A stretch of DNA of 64,000 nt from an uncultured Desulfobacter sp. (GCF_963666675.1 NZ_OY762929.1:1488001-1552000); one strand, 5' to 3'; shown: positions 34,452-44,493, numbered from the stretch's first letter. Notes: a model not told the origin generated them from the sequence alone. A program made the numbers and translations.

Positions 34452-35363
34452 ATGGATCGGATTTTTTTCAAGACATTGCCGGAAAAGATGAACGAATTTA
34501 TCCACCTGGGAAAAGTGGCTGATTATATTCCCGCCCTGGGCCTTGTGCCCAGGGAGAAGTTCGGTATAGCAGTCTCTTCCATGGATGGGGAATACCACGA
34601 GGCTGGAGATTCAAGGGATCGGTTTTCTCTGCAGAGCATCTCCAAATTATTTGCCGTGATTATGGCACTGCAGTTCCTTGGGGACGAGTTCTGGCGACAC
34701 ATCCGACTGAAGCTTACCTCCTCTGCGTTTAATGCCATTTCCCCCATCGAGGCCGCCGAAGGCATGCCGAACAATCCGTTTACCAACGGCGGGGCCATTG
34801 CCATCGTGGATTTGCTGCTCTCCTGCAACCGCCGTTATCTTGATGATTTGATCGCTTTTTCCCGGCAGGTCTCGGGAAATCCGGATATTGATTTTGACCC
34901 GGCCGTTGCTGAATCGGAAATGAAGACCGCCCACCGGAACACGGCCATTGCGGAGTTTTTGAAAAGCTACGGCGTTATCAGAAACGAGGTTAAAGATGTA
35001 CTCAGGGCGTATTGTATCCAATGTTCCCTTGCCATGAGCTGCCTGGACCTGAGCCGGGCACTTCTCTTTTTGGCAAACAGCGGCAGGGCCCCGGGTGACC
35101 GGGAAAAAATTCTCACTCCCCTTCAATGCCGGCGACTTAATGCGCTCATGCTCATGTTTGGCACCTATGATGCGGCCGGGGATTTTGTCTTCAGGGTGGG
35201 GCTGCCCGGTAAAAGCGGTGTGGGAGGCGGTATATCCGCCATTGTTCCGGGGCGGTTTTCCATTGCGGTATGGTCCCCGGCCCTGGATGAACACGGCACC
35301 TCCGTGGCCGGGCTAAAGGCCTTGGAGATGATAGTCCGGGAGATGGACATCAGCATTTTGTAA
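34452..35363 (+). CDS. glsA: Glutaminase, serine-dependent beta-lactamase fold
   Basis: A 303-residue glutaminase of the usual bacterial length. The catalytic S-x-x-K motif is SISK (Ser62-Lys65) in RFSLQSISKLFAV; NPFTNGGAIA and the C-terminal GKSGVGGGISAIVPG, which closes the active site, are also present. It converts glutamine to glutamate and ammonia in the cytosol. The ATG follows GAGGATTAAG. The gene sits behind a -24/-12 promoter and before an AGCS carrier, so import and deamidation of amino acids are probably controlled together by the upstream binding-protein/kinase/regulator operon. Confidence 0.94.
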   Translation: MDRIFFKTLPEKMNEFIHLGKVADYIPALGLVPREKFGIAVSSMDGEYHEAGDSRDRFSLQSISKLFAVIMALQFLGDEFWRHIRLKLTSSAFNAISPIEAAEGMPNNPFTNGGAIAIVDLLLSCNRRYLDDLIAFSRQVSGNPDIDFDPAVAESEMKTAHRNTAIAEFLKSYGVIRNEVKDVLRAYCIQCSLAMSCLDLSRALLFLANSGRAPGDREKILTPLQCRRLNALMLMFGTYDAAGDFVFRVGLPGKSGVGGGISAIVPGRFSIAVWSPALDEHGTSVAGLKALEMIVREMDISIL

Positions 35364-35413
35364 CAGCCGGGGTGGCCTTGGGTTTCCCCCGGGGCAGATC
35401 CCCGGCAACGGTT

Positions 35414-35439
35414 CCCCGGTTTTTTCCGGGACTTTTTTT
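35414..35439 (+). terminator. Terminator between glsA and the AGCS gene
   Basis: CCCGG-TTTTTT-CCGGG hairpin followed by ACTTTTTTT. It lies 50 bases after the glutaminase stop, so the carrier gene may be expressed partly by read-through or from its own promoter. Confidence 0.7.
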
Positions 35440-35501
35440 GTATGACAGGGGGCGGCCTTATGGGTACGCCTTTAAGATTAACCTTTAATAAAGGAGGCTA
35501 T

Positions 35502-36989
35502 ATGGCATTTTTACAAAAACTATTCGGCATGATCGGTGATTTGACCTGGGGGTGGTCCCTGGTTCCGTTTCTTGTGATTTTCGGGCTATTTTTCACCCTT
35601 GCCACCCGGTTTGTCCAGTTCGAAAATTTTACCTGGATGTTCAAGGTGCTTTTTTCGAAGAAATCTCCGGATGTCGACGGCATATCGGGCCGGGAGGCTC
35701 TTTTGCTCTCCGTTGGCGGCCGGGTCGGCGGCGGCAATATTGCAGGGGTGGCCGTGGCCATCACACTGGGCGGTCCCGGAGCTGTTTTCTGGATGTGGAT
35801 GATCGCCCTGGTGGGCATGGCCACAAGCCTGGTGGAATGCTCCCTGGCCCAGCTCTTCAAACGGGCCGACGGGGATGGTGAATTCAGGGGCGGTCCTGCC
35901 CACACCATTATTTACGGGCTGGGCCGGGATTATAAATGGCTGGCCTCCATTTACGCTGTCTGCCTGGCTGTCTCCTTTGCCCTGGGGTTCAACGCCTTCC
36001 AGGGGAACACCGTTGCCGGGGCTGCCCTGGACAGTCTTGGCATCGACAGGATCTGGACCGGGATTTTTCTTGCCGTGGTTGCAGGACAGATTGTGTTCGG
36101 AGGTATTCGCCGCATTGCCAAAGTGGCTGATGTCATTGTGCCGGTCATGGCTGTGGGTTACCTTGCGATGGCCATTCTGGTCATGCTTATGAACATCGGC
36201 CAGGTGCCCCATGTCTTTATGAGCATCGTTGAGAACGCCTTTGGAATAAAACAGGCTGTTGGCGGCGGCATGGGCGCTGCCCTGGTCCAGGGGCTGCGCC
36301 GGGGGCTTTTCTCCAATGAGGCAGGGCTGGGGTCCGCTCCCAATGTGGCGGCAACGGCCACGGTGCCCCATCCCATTGCCCAGGGTATTACCCAGTCCCT
36401 GTCCGTATTTATCGATACCATTCTCATCTGCAGCTGTACGGCCTTTATCATTCTCCTGGCAGACGTTTACGTGCCCGGGGCCGAGGCCATTGACGGTGTG
36501 GTGCTGACCCAGCAGTCCCTGGTTTCCCATTTCGGGGCCTGGACCCAGTACTTTTTGACCTTTGCCATCTTTCTTTTTGCTTTCAGCTCCATCATTTACA
36601 ACTATTACCTGGGAGAGAACGCCTTAACCTTTCTTACCCAAAGCCCAGCTGCAGTCAATTTACTGCGGCTGGCCGTGGTCGGCGTGATATTCCTGGGGGC
36701 GGTTGCTCCGGGGGCCACCGCCGTGTTTTTCTTTTCGGATCCTTTGATGGGCATTCTGGCAGTGGTCAATCTTTTGGCCATGATCATGCTATTTCCCACC
36801 CTGACCAGAATCCTTGCCGACTACAGAAAACAGCGCAGCCAGGGCATTGAAACCCCGGTGTTTGACCCGGATCGGTTCAAAGATCTGGACATTGATCCTT
36901 TGGCATGGGAGAACGCGGCTGCTTTGCCCTGCCGGGATGAAGAGCCGGAACGGTTTGGGGATGCTGTTGCCGAAGCCGAAGGTTTGTAG
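35502..36989 (+). CDS. Sodium:alanine/glycine symporter, AGCS family
   Basis: About 495 residues from ATG 35502, preceded by the perfect ribosome binding site AAGGAGG; the frame is open from 35442 but that start has no such site. About ten membrane segments; GGRVGGGNIAGVAVAITLGG (the AGCS signature GxGNxxG), RRGLFSNEAGLGSAPNVAAT and the FSSIIYNYYLGENA region are characteristic. It imports alanine, glycine or related amino acids with sodium. It follows glsA and the signalling operon, so it probably supplies the amino acid that the system senses. About 180 bases of its 3' end are duplicated at 48632. Confidence 0.92.
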   Translation: MAFLQKLFGMIGDLTWGWSLVPFLVIFGLFFTLATRFVQFENFTWMFKVLFSKKSPDVDGISGREALLLSVGGRVGGGNIAGVAVAITLGGPGAVFWMWMIALVGMATSLVECSLAQLFKRADGDGEFRGGPAHTIIYGLGRDYKWLASIYAVCLAVSFALGFNAFQGNTVAGAALDSLGIDRIWTGIFLAVVAGQIVFGGIRRIAKVADVIVPVMAVGYLAMAILVMLMNIGQVPHVFMSIVENAFGIKQAVGGGMGAALVQGLRRGLFSNEAGLGSAPNVAATATVPHPIAQGITQSLSVFIDTILICSCTAFIILLADVYVPGAEAIDGVVLTQQSLVSHFGAWTQYFLTFAIFLFAFSSIIYNYYLGENALTFLTQSPAAVNLLRLAVVGVIFLGAVAPGATAVFFFSDPLMGILAVVNLLAMIMLFPTLTRILADYRKQRSQGIETPVFDPDRFKDLDIDPLAWENAAALPCRDEEPERFGDAVAEAEGL

Positions 36990-37570
36990 CCTTATGGCTG
37001 TCAGGGAAATCAGGCGGTTTCGATTCGGGATGCCATGACGTGGGAATGGCGGGTAAAAATCGAAGTGGGCCCGGATCATGCCCCTTTCTCTGCAAATCCT
37101 TTATACTACTGCCGAGATGGGATTTTTACGGCGCCTGATCATGGAAAGGGTTAGGCGCCGTCTCTTTTCAACGGCCTTCCCCCATATGGCTTGAAATAGT
37201 CAACCGGCAGGGCAGGGCGCCCAGCCTCTTCAGCGGTCATTGGGTAGATCACACCTTGACTTCCCCTGTAAAAATATAGATACTGGTAACTATCCATATA
37301 TTCCAATAAGTTAATTTTTTATACTCCCGTGAATGGATACAAATATTTCGAGGATTAAAACTTTTGCCCAAAGAAGGTTCGAAGAAGAGCTTTCGCTCAC
37401 AATCAGGTAAAAGGGGATATTTTCTACGGGGACTATTTAGTTTTTTCAACGAAAACCTTCGGAACACATGACGTATTTCGCGGTGAAATAGAAAAGAATT
37501 GTCTCTCGGTATACGTTACGGCCTTCAACGTGAGCCGGACAAAAGAGTATTTCATCAGGGACCCATTATT
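36990..37570. other. Intergenic region after the AGCS gene
   Basis: Contains the terminator listed at 37128-37161. The rest (37162-37570) should hold the promoter of the hybrid kinase at 37571. I see no other gene or clear site. Confidence 0.4.
37128..37161 (+). terminator. Terminator of the AGCS transcript
   Basis: ACGGCGCCT (37128-37136) pairs perfectly with AGGCGCCGT (37153-37161), followed by CTCTTTTC. It lies about 140 bases after the carrier stop codon. Confidence 0.8.
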
Positions 37571-40500
37571 ATGAACTATAAGCAAAACCGATCAATAAAA
37601 CCGCCATTACTCTTGGGAAGAACACTCACCGGTGATGTGATCATCTGCCAGCTAACGGTGGTTCTGGTCTCCACCATTCTCCTGGTGAGTTTTGGGTACA
37701 TGATGCTCTCCAAACGGATTGATAATTTATATGCGATGAAAACCGATGAATCCATTGCCACGTTACAACAGAATCTGGCAGTACCCGTCTGGAACTATGA
37801 TGTAGAAAACATCTCTATTATCTGCAAGTCCTTTATTCAGCATGATTTCATCGCCGGCCTTGAGGTCGTCACAATTGATTTAGACCTGCTCTTTGACTAT
37901 GACAATGAAAAAGAAAACGATGTTATTCACCAAATAATACCAATCATCCATAAAGGCTACACTTTAGGCCAGGTGAAGATACAAATCACAAGCCGTCCGC
38001 TTAAAAAATACAAACAGGGCCTGATTATCGTCGTCCTCATTACCATGACTGTTATCCTATTGCCGTTAATGCTGGTAACAGGTTTTTTGATCCGCCGCAT
38101 TCTTAAAAAACCGTTGAACCAACTGATTACGGGCATAGAACAGGTGTCAAAAGGGGATTATGAATATCAATTCCAAAAGGCGTCCCAAAGAGAGATCGCC
38201 ATCATCACCGACAAGTTTAAAGATATGTCCTATAAAGTAAAAGAAAGGGAAGACACGCTCAACCATATCAATAAACAGTTAGGACAGGAAATTATCGAAA
38301 GGAGAAAAGCTGAGGAAAAGGCCGAGGAACGGGCACATCAGGTCCGCCGGCTGGTGGATTCCAATATCATCGGTATCTGCTTCTGGGACTTGGGCGGCGC
38401 CATCATTGAGGCCAACGACGCCTTTTTGGAGATTGTCGGTTACAATTACTCCGACCTCATGGCCGGTAGGGTATGCTGGCCTGACCTCACACCACCGGAG
38501 TATGGGGATGCCGATAAGAACGCCTTAAAGGAGTTGGTGCGTTTCGGGTCCAGCCGCCCCTATGAGAAAGAAGCCCTCCGCAAGGATGGTGTGCGGATAC
38601 CGGTACTGGTCGGCGGGGCGCTTATAAGCGATTCAGCGAATCGCGGGGTAAGTTTTGTCCTTGACCAAAGCGAACGTAAAAAGGCCGAACTGGAACTGCG
38701 GTACAATAAAGATTTATTGCAGTCGGTGCTCGATAACTCGACAGCGGTGATCTATCTCAAAGATACGGATGGCCGCTATATGTTGGTCAATAAACGTTTT
38801 ACCGAACTGTTTCATATCGACCAGCAGGAAATTGTCGGCCGAACCGATTATGATATATTTCCGCCCGACATGGCTGACGCCTTTCGCCGTTTAGACCAGC
38901 GTGTACTTGCTGCAGGCCATCCCTTGGAGGCTGAGGAAGTGGCGCCCCATGACGATGGCCTTCATACCTATTTTTCCCTGAAGTACCCCCTGTTCAATCC
39001 CGCAGGTCAAGCATATGCGGTCTGCGGCATTTCCACGGACATTACAGTCCGTTTACAAGCCGAGGCGGAGCAGCATGCACGCCAGGCTGCCGAAGCTGCG
39101 AACCGGGCCAAAAGTGAATTTCTGGCGAACATGAGCCATGAAATCCGCACCCCGATGAATGCCATCAAAGGGTTAAGCTGCCTTTTACTGCAAACCGAAC
39201 TGAGCACCATGCAGCAGGACTATGTAAAGAAGATCAAGACCGCCCAAGATTCTCTCCTGGGACTGATCAATGACATTCTTGATTTTTCCAAAATTGAAGC
39301 GGGCAAACTTTCCATTGAGGAAACATCTTTCAATCTTGAAGAGATGCTGACCGATGTTGCCGGTATTCTGGCCCAGGAGGCTGAGAAAAAGGGGCTGGAA
39401 TTGGTTGCACGGCTGGCCGTCAACATGCCTGCCAGAGTGGTGGGGGACCCTCTACGGATACGACAGGTGCTTACCAACCTGATGAGTAATGCCATAAAAT
39501 TCACAGAGCAGGGGGAGGTGGTACTCAGTATCGACCGCATTTCCGACACAGAGCAGGCGGGGAATACATGCTGCGTGTTGCGGTTCTCAGTGCGCGACAC
39601 CGGAATAGGGCTGACTCCGGAACAGCAGGCGGATCTGTTCCAAAGCTTCTCCCAGGCAGATGTCTCCACCACCCGCAAGTATGGCGGTACCGGGCTGGGG
39701 CTTGCCATTTCCAAACAACTGGTTAATCTCATGGGCGGAGAAGTTGATGTCGAAAGCGAATATGGCAAAGGCAGTCAATTTTCTTTCACCCTTACCCTGC
39801 CCATTGATACCGAACGTCCCGACGAGGAACTTGCCACTCCCATTGACCTTAGAGGCCTTCGTATTCTCCTGGCTGATGACAACGCCACTTTCCGAGAGAT
39901 CATCTCCTCCTATCTTCATTCCTTTGGCTATACAGTGGATGCTGTTGATTCCGGCAGCGAGGTGTTGGCCAAGCTCGGCCATACAAAGGTTCAGCCCCCT
40001 TACGATCTGGCCATTCTCGACTGGCAAATGCCTTACCCCGACGGCCTGGAGACTGCCAGGAAAATCAAAGCAATCCCACACCTGGCCGATTCCCTGCCCA
40101 TAGTCATGGTCTCAAGCCACGGACGCGAAGATATCATGCGTGAAGCCGTCAAGGTTGGTATTAACAATTACCTGGTCAAACCCATCACCCACTCTGTTCT
40201 CTTTGATGCCATTCTGGAGACACTTGGACGTCATCCCGGCCCCAAAACGCTCGTGGTACCGGATTCTGACGAGCAGAAGTCTCAGCGCCGACAAATCCGC
40301 TCTGCCAGAGCCCTGATCGTCGATGATAATCCAATTAATCTTCAAATCTGCAGTGAGATTTTGAAAACACTTGAAATGAATGCAAGCACGGCTGCAAGTG
40401 GCCGGGAGGCCTTGGACCTTTTGGGCAAGGAAAATTTTGATGTGATATTGATGGATGTTCAAATGCCGGAAATGGACGGTTATCAGGCCACAGGTTTGAT

Positions 40501-41107
40501 TAGGAAATCCTCCACCATAAAACAAATACCAATCATTGCCCTTACGGCACACGCCTTGAGCGGGGACCGGGAAAAATGTCTTGAGGCCGGTATGAACGAT
40601 TATTTAACCAAACCCATTGATCCCAATCAATTAGTGGCTGTATTGAGCCGATGGATTTTTCCTGCAAAGACAATGGACAAGATAACCGGAGAACAAAAAG
40701 AGTCCAAACCTCCTGTTTTTACCAAGACCGAACTTGCGGGGATGACGCTTCCCGGAATCGACACGGAAAAAGGGCTGAAGCGACTTTCCGGCAACACAGC
40801 CAGCTACATCAAGGTTCTGAAAGCTTTCCGGAAACATTGCACCCAAGAGGTACCGTCCTTTTTGGCAGCACTAAGCGGGGGCGACCTGGAAGAGGCGGCA
40901 AAATTGGTTCATACGCTTAAGGGATTAGCCGGAACAATCGGCGCCCAATCCTTGTTTTCCAAAACCATTGAATTGGAAAAAGCGATAAAAGCCCAAGATA
41001 ACAAACGTATTGCCTCTGGTACTCAAATTTTCGAGACGGAGCTAAAGCAAGTTCTTGAATCCATAGCCTCCCTTGATGAAACCGCCACATCTTCTCCTCA
41101 TGCGTAA
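37571..41107 (+). CDS. Membrane hybrid kinase: HAMP, two PAS, HisKA, HATPase, two receivers, HPt
   Basis: About 1178 residues from ATG 37571; an in-frame TTG at 37499 is a weaker start. TM1 and TM2 bracket a short periplasmic domain of about 110 residues, then HAMP, PAS (with IIGICFWDLGGAIIEANDA), PAS (STAVIYLKDTDGRYMLVNKR), HisKA (FLANMSHEIRTPMNAIKGLS), HATPase (RDTGIGLTPEQ; GTGLGLAISKQL), receiver 1 (LLADDN; LAILDWQMPYPDG), receiver 2 (IVDDNP; ILMDVQMPEMDG) and a C-terminal HPt domain with phospho-His in KLVHTLKGLAGTIGA. This is a complete phosphorelay in one chain. A binding-protein gene reads toward it from 45624; before the IS insertion the two stop codons were about 40 bases apart, suggesting a LuxP/LuxQ-like pair. 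Confidence 0.92.
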   Translation: MNYKQNRSIKPPLLLGRTLTGDVIICQLTVVLVSTILLVSFGYMMLSKRIDNLYAMKTDESIATLQQNLAVPVWNYDVENISIICKSFIQHDFIAGLEVVTIDLDLLFDYDNEKENDVIHQIIPIIHKGYTLGQVKIQITSRPLKKYKQGLIIVVLITMTVILLPLMLVTGFLIRRILKKPLNQLITGIEQVSKGDYEYQFQKASQREIAIITDKFKDMSYKVKEREDTLNHINKQLGQEIIERRKAEEKAEERAHQVRRLVDSNIIGICFWDLGGAIIEANDAFLEIVGYNYSDLMAGRVCWPDLTPPEYGDADKNALKELVRFGSSRPYEKEALRKDGVRIPVLVGGALISDSANRGVSFVLDQSERKKAELELRYNKDLLQSVLDNSTAVIYLKDTDGRYMLVNKRFTELFHIDQQEIVGRTDYDIFPPDMADAFRRLDQRVLAAGHPLEAEEVAPHDDGLHTYFSLKYPLFNPAGQAYAVCGISTDITVRLQAEAEQHARQAAEAANRAKSEFLANMSHEIRTPMNAIKGLSCLLLQTELSTMQQDYVKKIKTAQDSLLGLINDILDFSKIEAGKLSIEETSFNLEEMLTDVAGILAQEAEKKGLELVARLAVNMPARVVGDPLRIRQVLTNLMSNAIKFTEQGEVVLSIDRISDTEQAGNTCCVLRFSVRDTGIGLTPEQQADLFQSFSQADVSTTRKYGGTGLGLAISKQLVNLMGGEVDVESEYGKGSQFSFTLTLPIDTERPDEELATPIDLRGLRILLADDNATFREIISSYLHSFGYTVDAVDSGSEVLAKLGHTKVQPPYDLAILDWQMPYPDGLETARKIKAIPHLADSLPIVMVSSHGREDIMREAVKVGINNYLVKPITHSVLFDAILETLGRHPGPKTLVVPDSDEQKSQRRQIRSARALIVDDNPINLQICSEILKTLEMNASTAASGREALDLLGKENFDVILMDVQMPEMDGYQATGLIRKSSTIKQIPIIALTAHALSGDREKCLEAGMNDYLTKPIDPNQLVAVLSRWIFPAKTMDKITGEQKESKPPVFTKTELAGMTLPGIDTEKGLKRLSGNTASYIKVLKAFRKHCTQEVPSFLAALSGGDLEEAAKLVHTLKGLAGTIGAQSLFSKTIELEKAIKAQDNKRIASGTQIFETELKQVLESIASLDETATSSPHA

Positions 41108-42486
41108 GTTCTTGAATTGAACCGGGCTAATGTCAATGCCGTTTCCTTAAGGAGCTAATGGTTATTGGTTAAAATTTCAGTAGGTTATGCTATATTGTAT
41201 TCATGGAATTTAGTTTTATGTTCATAAAAAAAAGGAGAAAAAAATGAAAAAATTTAACAGTCTTGGCACGGATCATGATTTTCAACGAATGTGCCACAAC
41301 TAATCGAATCCCTAAAAAACCTTATCTTCTCTGATAATTTTCGTGATCAAAACAAAGAAAATAAAAACGATTTTACAAGAAACCGTCTGCTATCTTTTCA
41401 GAGACTCATTTTTTTTCTTTTGAACATGAACAATAGCTCATATCAGGCTGAACTGGATAATTTTTATAAAGCGCTTTTTCACCATGAGATTGCTAAACGT
41501 GTCATTTATAAAGGTAACTTGAGCAAAGCCCGAGCTAAGTTAAAATATGATGCTTTTGTCGATCTCAATGACCATATGATTGATTTCTTTTATCGAAATT
41601 TCGATTTTCAGACGTGGTATGGATTCAATTTATTGGCTATCGACGGCAGTACAGCCAGAGTGCCTGATGAAGAACAAATCATTGAACACTTTGGCGTATG
41701 GCATTCTAAAAAAGGGGAAAAACCTTGTCCAAAAGCGCGAGTGTCCCAGCTATTTGACGTTTTAAACAAAATCACCATTGATGCAATTATATCTCCAAAA
41801 AAAGAAGGTGAAATTGAATTGGCCGCTTTTCATTGTTTGAAATTGGAGAAACGAGATTTGATTCTGCTGGACAGGGGATACCCCGCCTATTGGCTGTTCA
41901 AACTCATCCTGGCACAAGGAGCCCAATTTTGTGCTCGTATTTCATACAAAAAATGGAACGTTGTTAAACGATTTTATGAGTCCGGAAAACCCGAAAAAAT
42001 TGTAAAACTGCATGCATCAGCGTTATCAAAGAAAAAATGCAGGGAACTGGAATATGATGTCCATCCCCTTGAAGTGCGTTTAATCCGAGTTGAGTTGGAT
42101 TCTGGTGAAACCGAAATTCTTGTCACGTCACTGACTGATATGGATGCTTTCCCAAAAGAGCTTTTTGCAAATCTGTACCATTTGAGATGGCCCATTGAAG
42201 AGGATTATAAAACAGCAAAATACAGAGTTCAGATTGAAAATTTTTCTGGCAAAACGATCCATTCCGTTTATCAGGATTTCCATGCAAAAATGTTTTCCAA
42301 GAATTTAACCGCCGTAATTGCCACTACAACCCGCGATGACATTATAAAAAAATCAGAGACACTGAAATATGTACACCAGATCAATTTTGCCCAGGCATTG
42401 TCCCTGATGAAAGCGGTGTTTGTCAAGAAAGTTGTCGCCTCAAGCGCATTTTTTGTGAAATTTTTAGGTATAAATTTTCACTGTTG

Positions 42487-42630
42487 TTTTTACCCTTACC
42501 CCAAAAAATTTGTAGCTCCATTCCAGGATAAGTCAAGAAAAAAATCGGTTCCTCCCAGAGGGTCCCTCCCATTTTTTTCTTGACTTATCCTTCCATTCCC
42601 GCAGGATTTTTTTTGGGGATAAGGGAAAAA
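42487..42630. repeat. Long imperfect palindrome at the orfB-distal end of the IS3 element
   Basis: Inner arms of 20 bases are perfect (42526-42545 and 42571-42590, GGATAAGTC... mirrored by ...GACTTATCC) around a 25-base G/C-rich loop. Outer arms TTTTTACCCTTACCCC and GGGGATAAGGGAAAAA pair with one gap. The T run on the minus strand after the inner stem would make it a strong terminator of the orfA-orfB transcript; it could equally be a MITE that landed in the IS. Confidence 0.8.
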
Positions 42631-42659
42631 CATAATTATGTCTGGGGGTAACCTTTATA

Positions 42660-43706
42660 TTAAGCTGCTGGACGGTTATCGTTTTTTTCAGGATTAAGAG
42701 AGACTTCTGTTACCACAGTCCAATCTCTGATTCCACGGCTCCAACGTTCTGGTTTTTTTGCCTTTGCTTCCAGATATACCTTTTGACGGGCCTCTAAAAT
42801 CGTCCTATCTGCCCCTGTATGCCTTTCATTTGGGGTAACAAATTTTATACCACTGTGACGGTGGACATTATTGTACCAGCGAACAAAATTCAGTACCCAT
42901 TCTCTACAGGCCTCCAAGCTCTCAAAAGGGCCGGAAGGGTATGAAGGGGCATATTTCAGGGTTTTGAACAATGCTTCTGAATAAGGATTATCGTTACTTA
43001 CCGACGGCCGACTGAATGAGGGGACAACTCCAAGTTGCTGAAGAGTGCACAGCATGGTCGCACCTTTCATCGGGGAGCCATTATCTGAATGAAGCACTAT
43101 TTCATTGCCATTTACACCCTCTGACAGATACCCCCTTTTTACAAGCTCGGAGGCCAGCTCATCACTTTGCCTGTCATGGACTTCCCAAGCTACTATCTTA
43201 CGACTGTAAATATCCGTTATCATATAAAGGTAATAAAACGAACCCTTTAGCGCCGCTGGAAGGTAGGTTATATCCCATGTCCAGACCTGATTAGGCCCTG
43301 TTGCTGTAAAACCCGTCGGTTTTTTATTTGTTTTATACCGGGTTTTACCTCTATGGTTCTGAAGACCGTTCTCTCTCAGTGTCCTATAGAAGCTTGCTTC
43401 GGATGCGACATAGATCCCCTGATCACAAAGCATGGGAACAATCTGGCTTGGCGGTAAGCTTCCATACTCCTGACTATTACAAATATCTATAATCATATGT
43501 TTTTCTTCTTCAGACAATTTGTTTGCAGGATTTCTTTCTGCATGGGGGCGCTTATCTTCTATTTCAGCAGTCGTTTTTTTCTGCCACCGCTGTAAGGTCC
43601 TTTCTGAAATTCCTATTATTTCACAAGCCTTACATTGGCGAGCACCGGATTTACAAGCTTCTTCCACCAAAGACAATATCTGCATTTTGTCTTCAGTAGG
43701 AATCAT
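42660..43706 (-). CDS. IS3-family transposase OrfB (DDE integrase)
   Basis: A 348-residue transposase: HTH_21-like N-terminus (GLQNHRGKTRYKTNKKPTGF) and rve integrase core with the DDE triad in VWTWDITYLPA, VLHSDNGSPMKGA and NPYSEALFKTLKY. It looks intact. The start overlaps the orfA stop by 4 bases, so it is translated by coupling rather than by the -1 frameshift common in IS3 elements; whether a fusion product is also made cannot be told. Confidence 0.93.
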   Translation of the reverse strand: MIPTEDKMQILSLVEEACKSGARQCKACEIIGISERTLQRWQKKTTAEIEDKRPHAERNPANKLSEEEKHMIIDICNSQEYGSLPPSQIVPMLCDQGIYVASEASFYRTLRENGLQNHRGKTRYKTNKKPTGFTATGPNQVWTWDITYLPAALKGSFYYLYMITDIYSRKIVAWEVHDRQSDELASELVKRGYLSEGVNGNEIVLHSDNGSPMKGATMLCTLQQLGVVPSFSRPSVSNDNPYSEALFKTLKYAPSYPSGPFESLEACREWVLNFVRWYNNVHRHSGIKFVTPNERHTGADRTILEARQKVYLEAKAKKPERWSRGIRDWTVVTEVSLNPEKNDNRPAA

Positions 43707-44227
43707 TCTTCCCCTTTGTCCCCCCAGATGTCCTGGACTTTTTTTTTTAACACAAGCAGGGCGGCAGCTTCTGCTAACGCTTTCTCCTTACGGGTTAATT
43801 CTTTTTCAAGGGCTTTAGTCTTGCGTTGCAATTCTTGCTCTTTTTGCTTGGTTTTCTTGACAAAATTTTGATCGGGGCTCTTTCTACATCCGGATATACA
43901 GTCTTTCTTCCACTCTTCTAACTGTTCCGGGTATATTCCATGTTTCCGGCAATATTCATTTTTTTCTGCTTCACTTAACGACGCAGTTTCCAATACTGCC
44001 TGAAATTTCCTCTCGGCTGACCAGGTTTTCTTCTTCGAGCCCACTGTACTCCCATTCCTTTTTTTGTAATTTCTTAGCCAGGTTGCTACCGTTGAATTTG
44101 GAACGTTAGCCTCTTTTGAAAAGTTTACCATCGGCGTGCCTGGGTTTAAAAGAATTTTCTGAATCATTGCCGTTTTGAATTCTTGTGTATACTCCACGTT
44201 TTCATATCCATTCCACGCCCTGTTCAA
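43703..44227 (-). CDS. IS3-family transposase OrfA (HTH protein)
   Basis: A 174-residue DNA-binding protein with two helix-turn-helix units: KTAMIQKILLNPGTPMVNFS followed by VPNSTVATWLRNYKKRNG, and a second unit around EYCRKHGIYPEQLEEWKKD. A long C-terminal coiled coil rich in Lys/Glu follows (about 120-165). It is longer than the typical OrfA of about 100 residues, as in IS elements with duplicated HTH. The start at 44227 lies about 45 bases inside the element end. Confidence 0.9.
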   Translation of the reverse strand: MNRAWNGYENVEYTQEFKTAMIQKILLNPGTPMVNFSKEANVPNSTVATWLRNYKKRNGSTVGSKKKTWSAERKFQAVLETASLSEAEKNEYCRKHGIYPEQLEEWKKDCISGCRKSPDQNFVKKTKQKEQELQRKTKALEKELTRKEKALAEAAALLVLKKKVQDIWGDKGEE

Positions 44228-44493
44228 ATTGTCTTATTGGCTTTTCGTTCGACACGACAACTATCCTGACACATCGGGAAAGATACAATTGTTTTGCTAT
44301 TCGAACGATCTAAAAACTCAATTGCCGGATATGTAGAGTCGCTCAGGGATATATTCATAAAAACAACTGAGGGAATTCGACCTAACCGGAAATTTCCGAG
44401 ACGACACCGTGTGAAGCAGAAACGATTCCATTTGACCCTAAAAACTACCACTTAAAGCTAAGGAAACGGCATTGGGGCTAATGTCATAGCCTG

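Larger units (their letters stand above)
42413..44277 (-). mobile_element. IS3-family element nested in the IS4 transposase
   Basis: An 1865-bp insertion defined by the break and resumption of the IS4 transposase frame. It is flanked by the 4-bp direct repeat GAAA (42409-42412 and 44278-44281). Near its ends are related inverted repeats, TGTCAAGAAAGTTGTCG (42421 onward) and, on the other strand, TGTCAGGATAGTTGTCG (ending at 44271), matching at 20 of 26 positions when extended. It carries orfA and orfB on the minus strand and an unusual 144-bp palindrome between orfB and the left end. Exact ends could shift by a few bases. Confidence 0.85.
41244..44455 (+). pseudogene. IS4-family transposase, frameshifted and split by an IS3 element
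   Basis: The start ATG at 41244 has an ideal ribosome binding site (AAGGAGA), but the frame MKKFNSLGTDHDFQR meets a TAA at once; the main frame resumes at about 41291 (PQLIESLKNLIFSDNF), showing a small indel near 41287. It continues with the IS4 catalytic motifs: LLAIDGSTARVPDE (first Asp), LILLDRGYPAYW (second Asp) and YHLRWPIEEDYKTAK, the Y-(2)R-(3)E-(6)K signature. At codon ALSLMK (42412) the IS3 element intervenes; the frame continues exactly at 44282 with DTIVLLFERSKNSIAGYVES and ends FHLTLKTTT at 44455. It is doubly inactivated. Confidence 0.9.
41134..44474 (+). mobile_element. IS4-family element carrying a nested IS3-family element
   Basis: Terminal inverted repeats CAATGCCGTTTCCTTA (41134-41149) and TAAGGAAACGGCATTG (44459-44474) are perfect over 16 bases, and both are flanked by the direct repeat GGGCTAATGT (41124-41133 and 44475-44484), extendable to 12 bases. 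The 10-12-bp duplication fits IS4-family elements. Without the nested element and its 4-bp duplication the IS is about 1472 bp, normal for the family. It separates the hybrid kinase from its convergent binding-protein gene. Confidence 0.92.
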
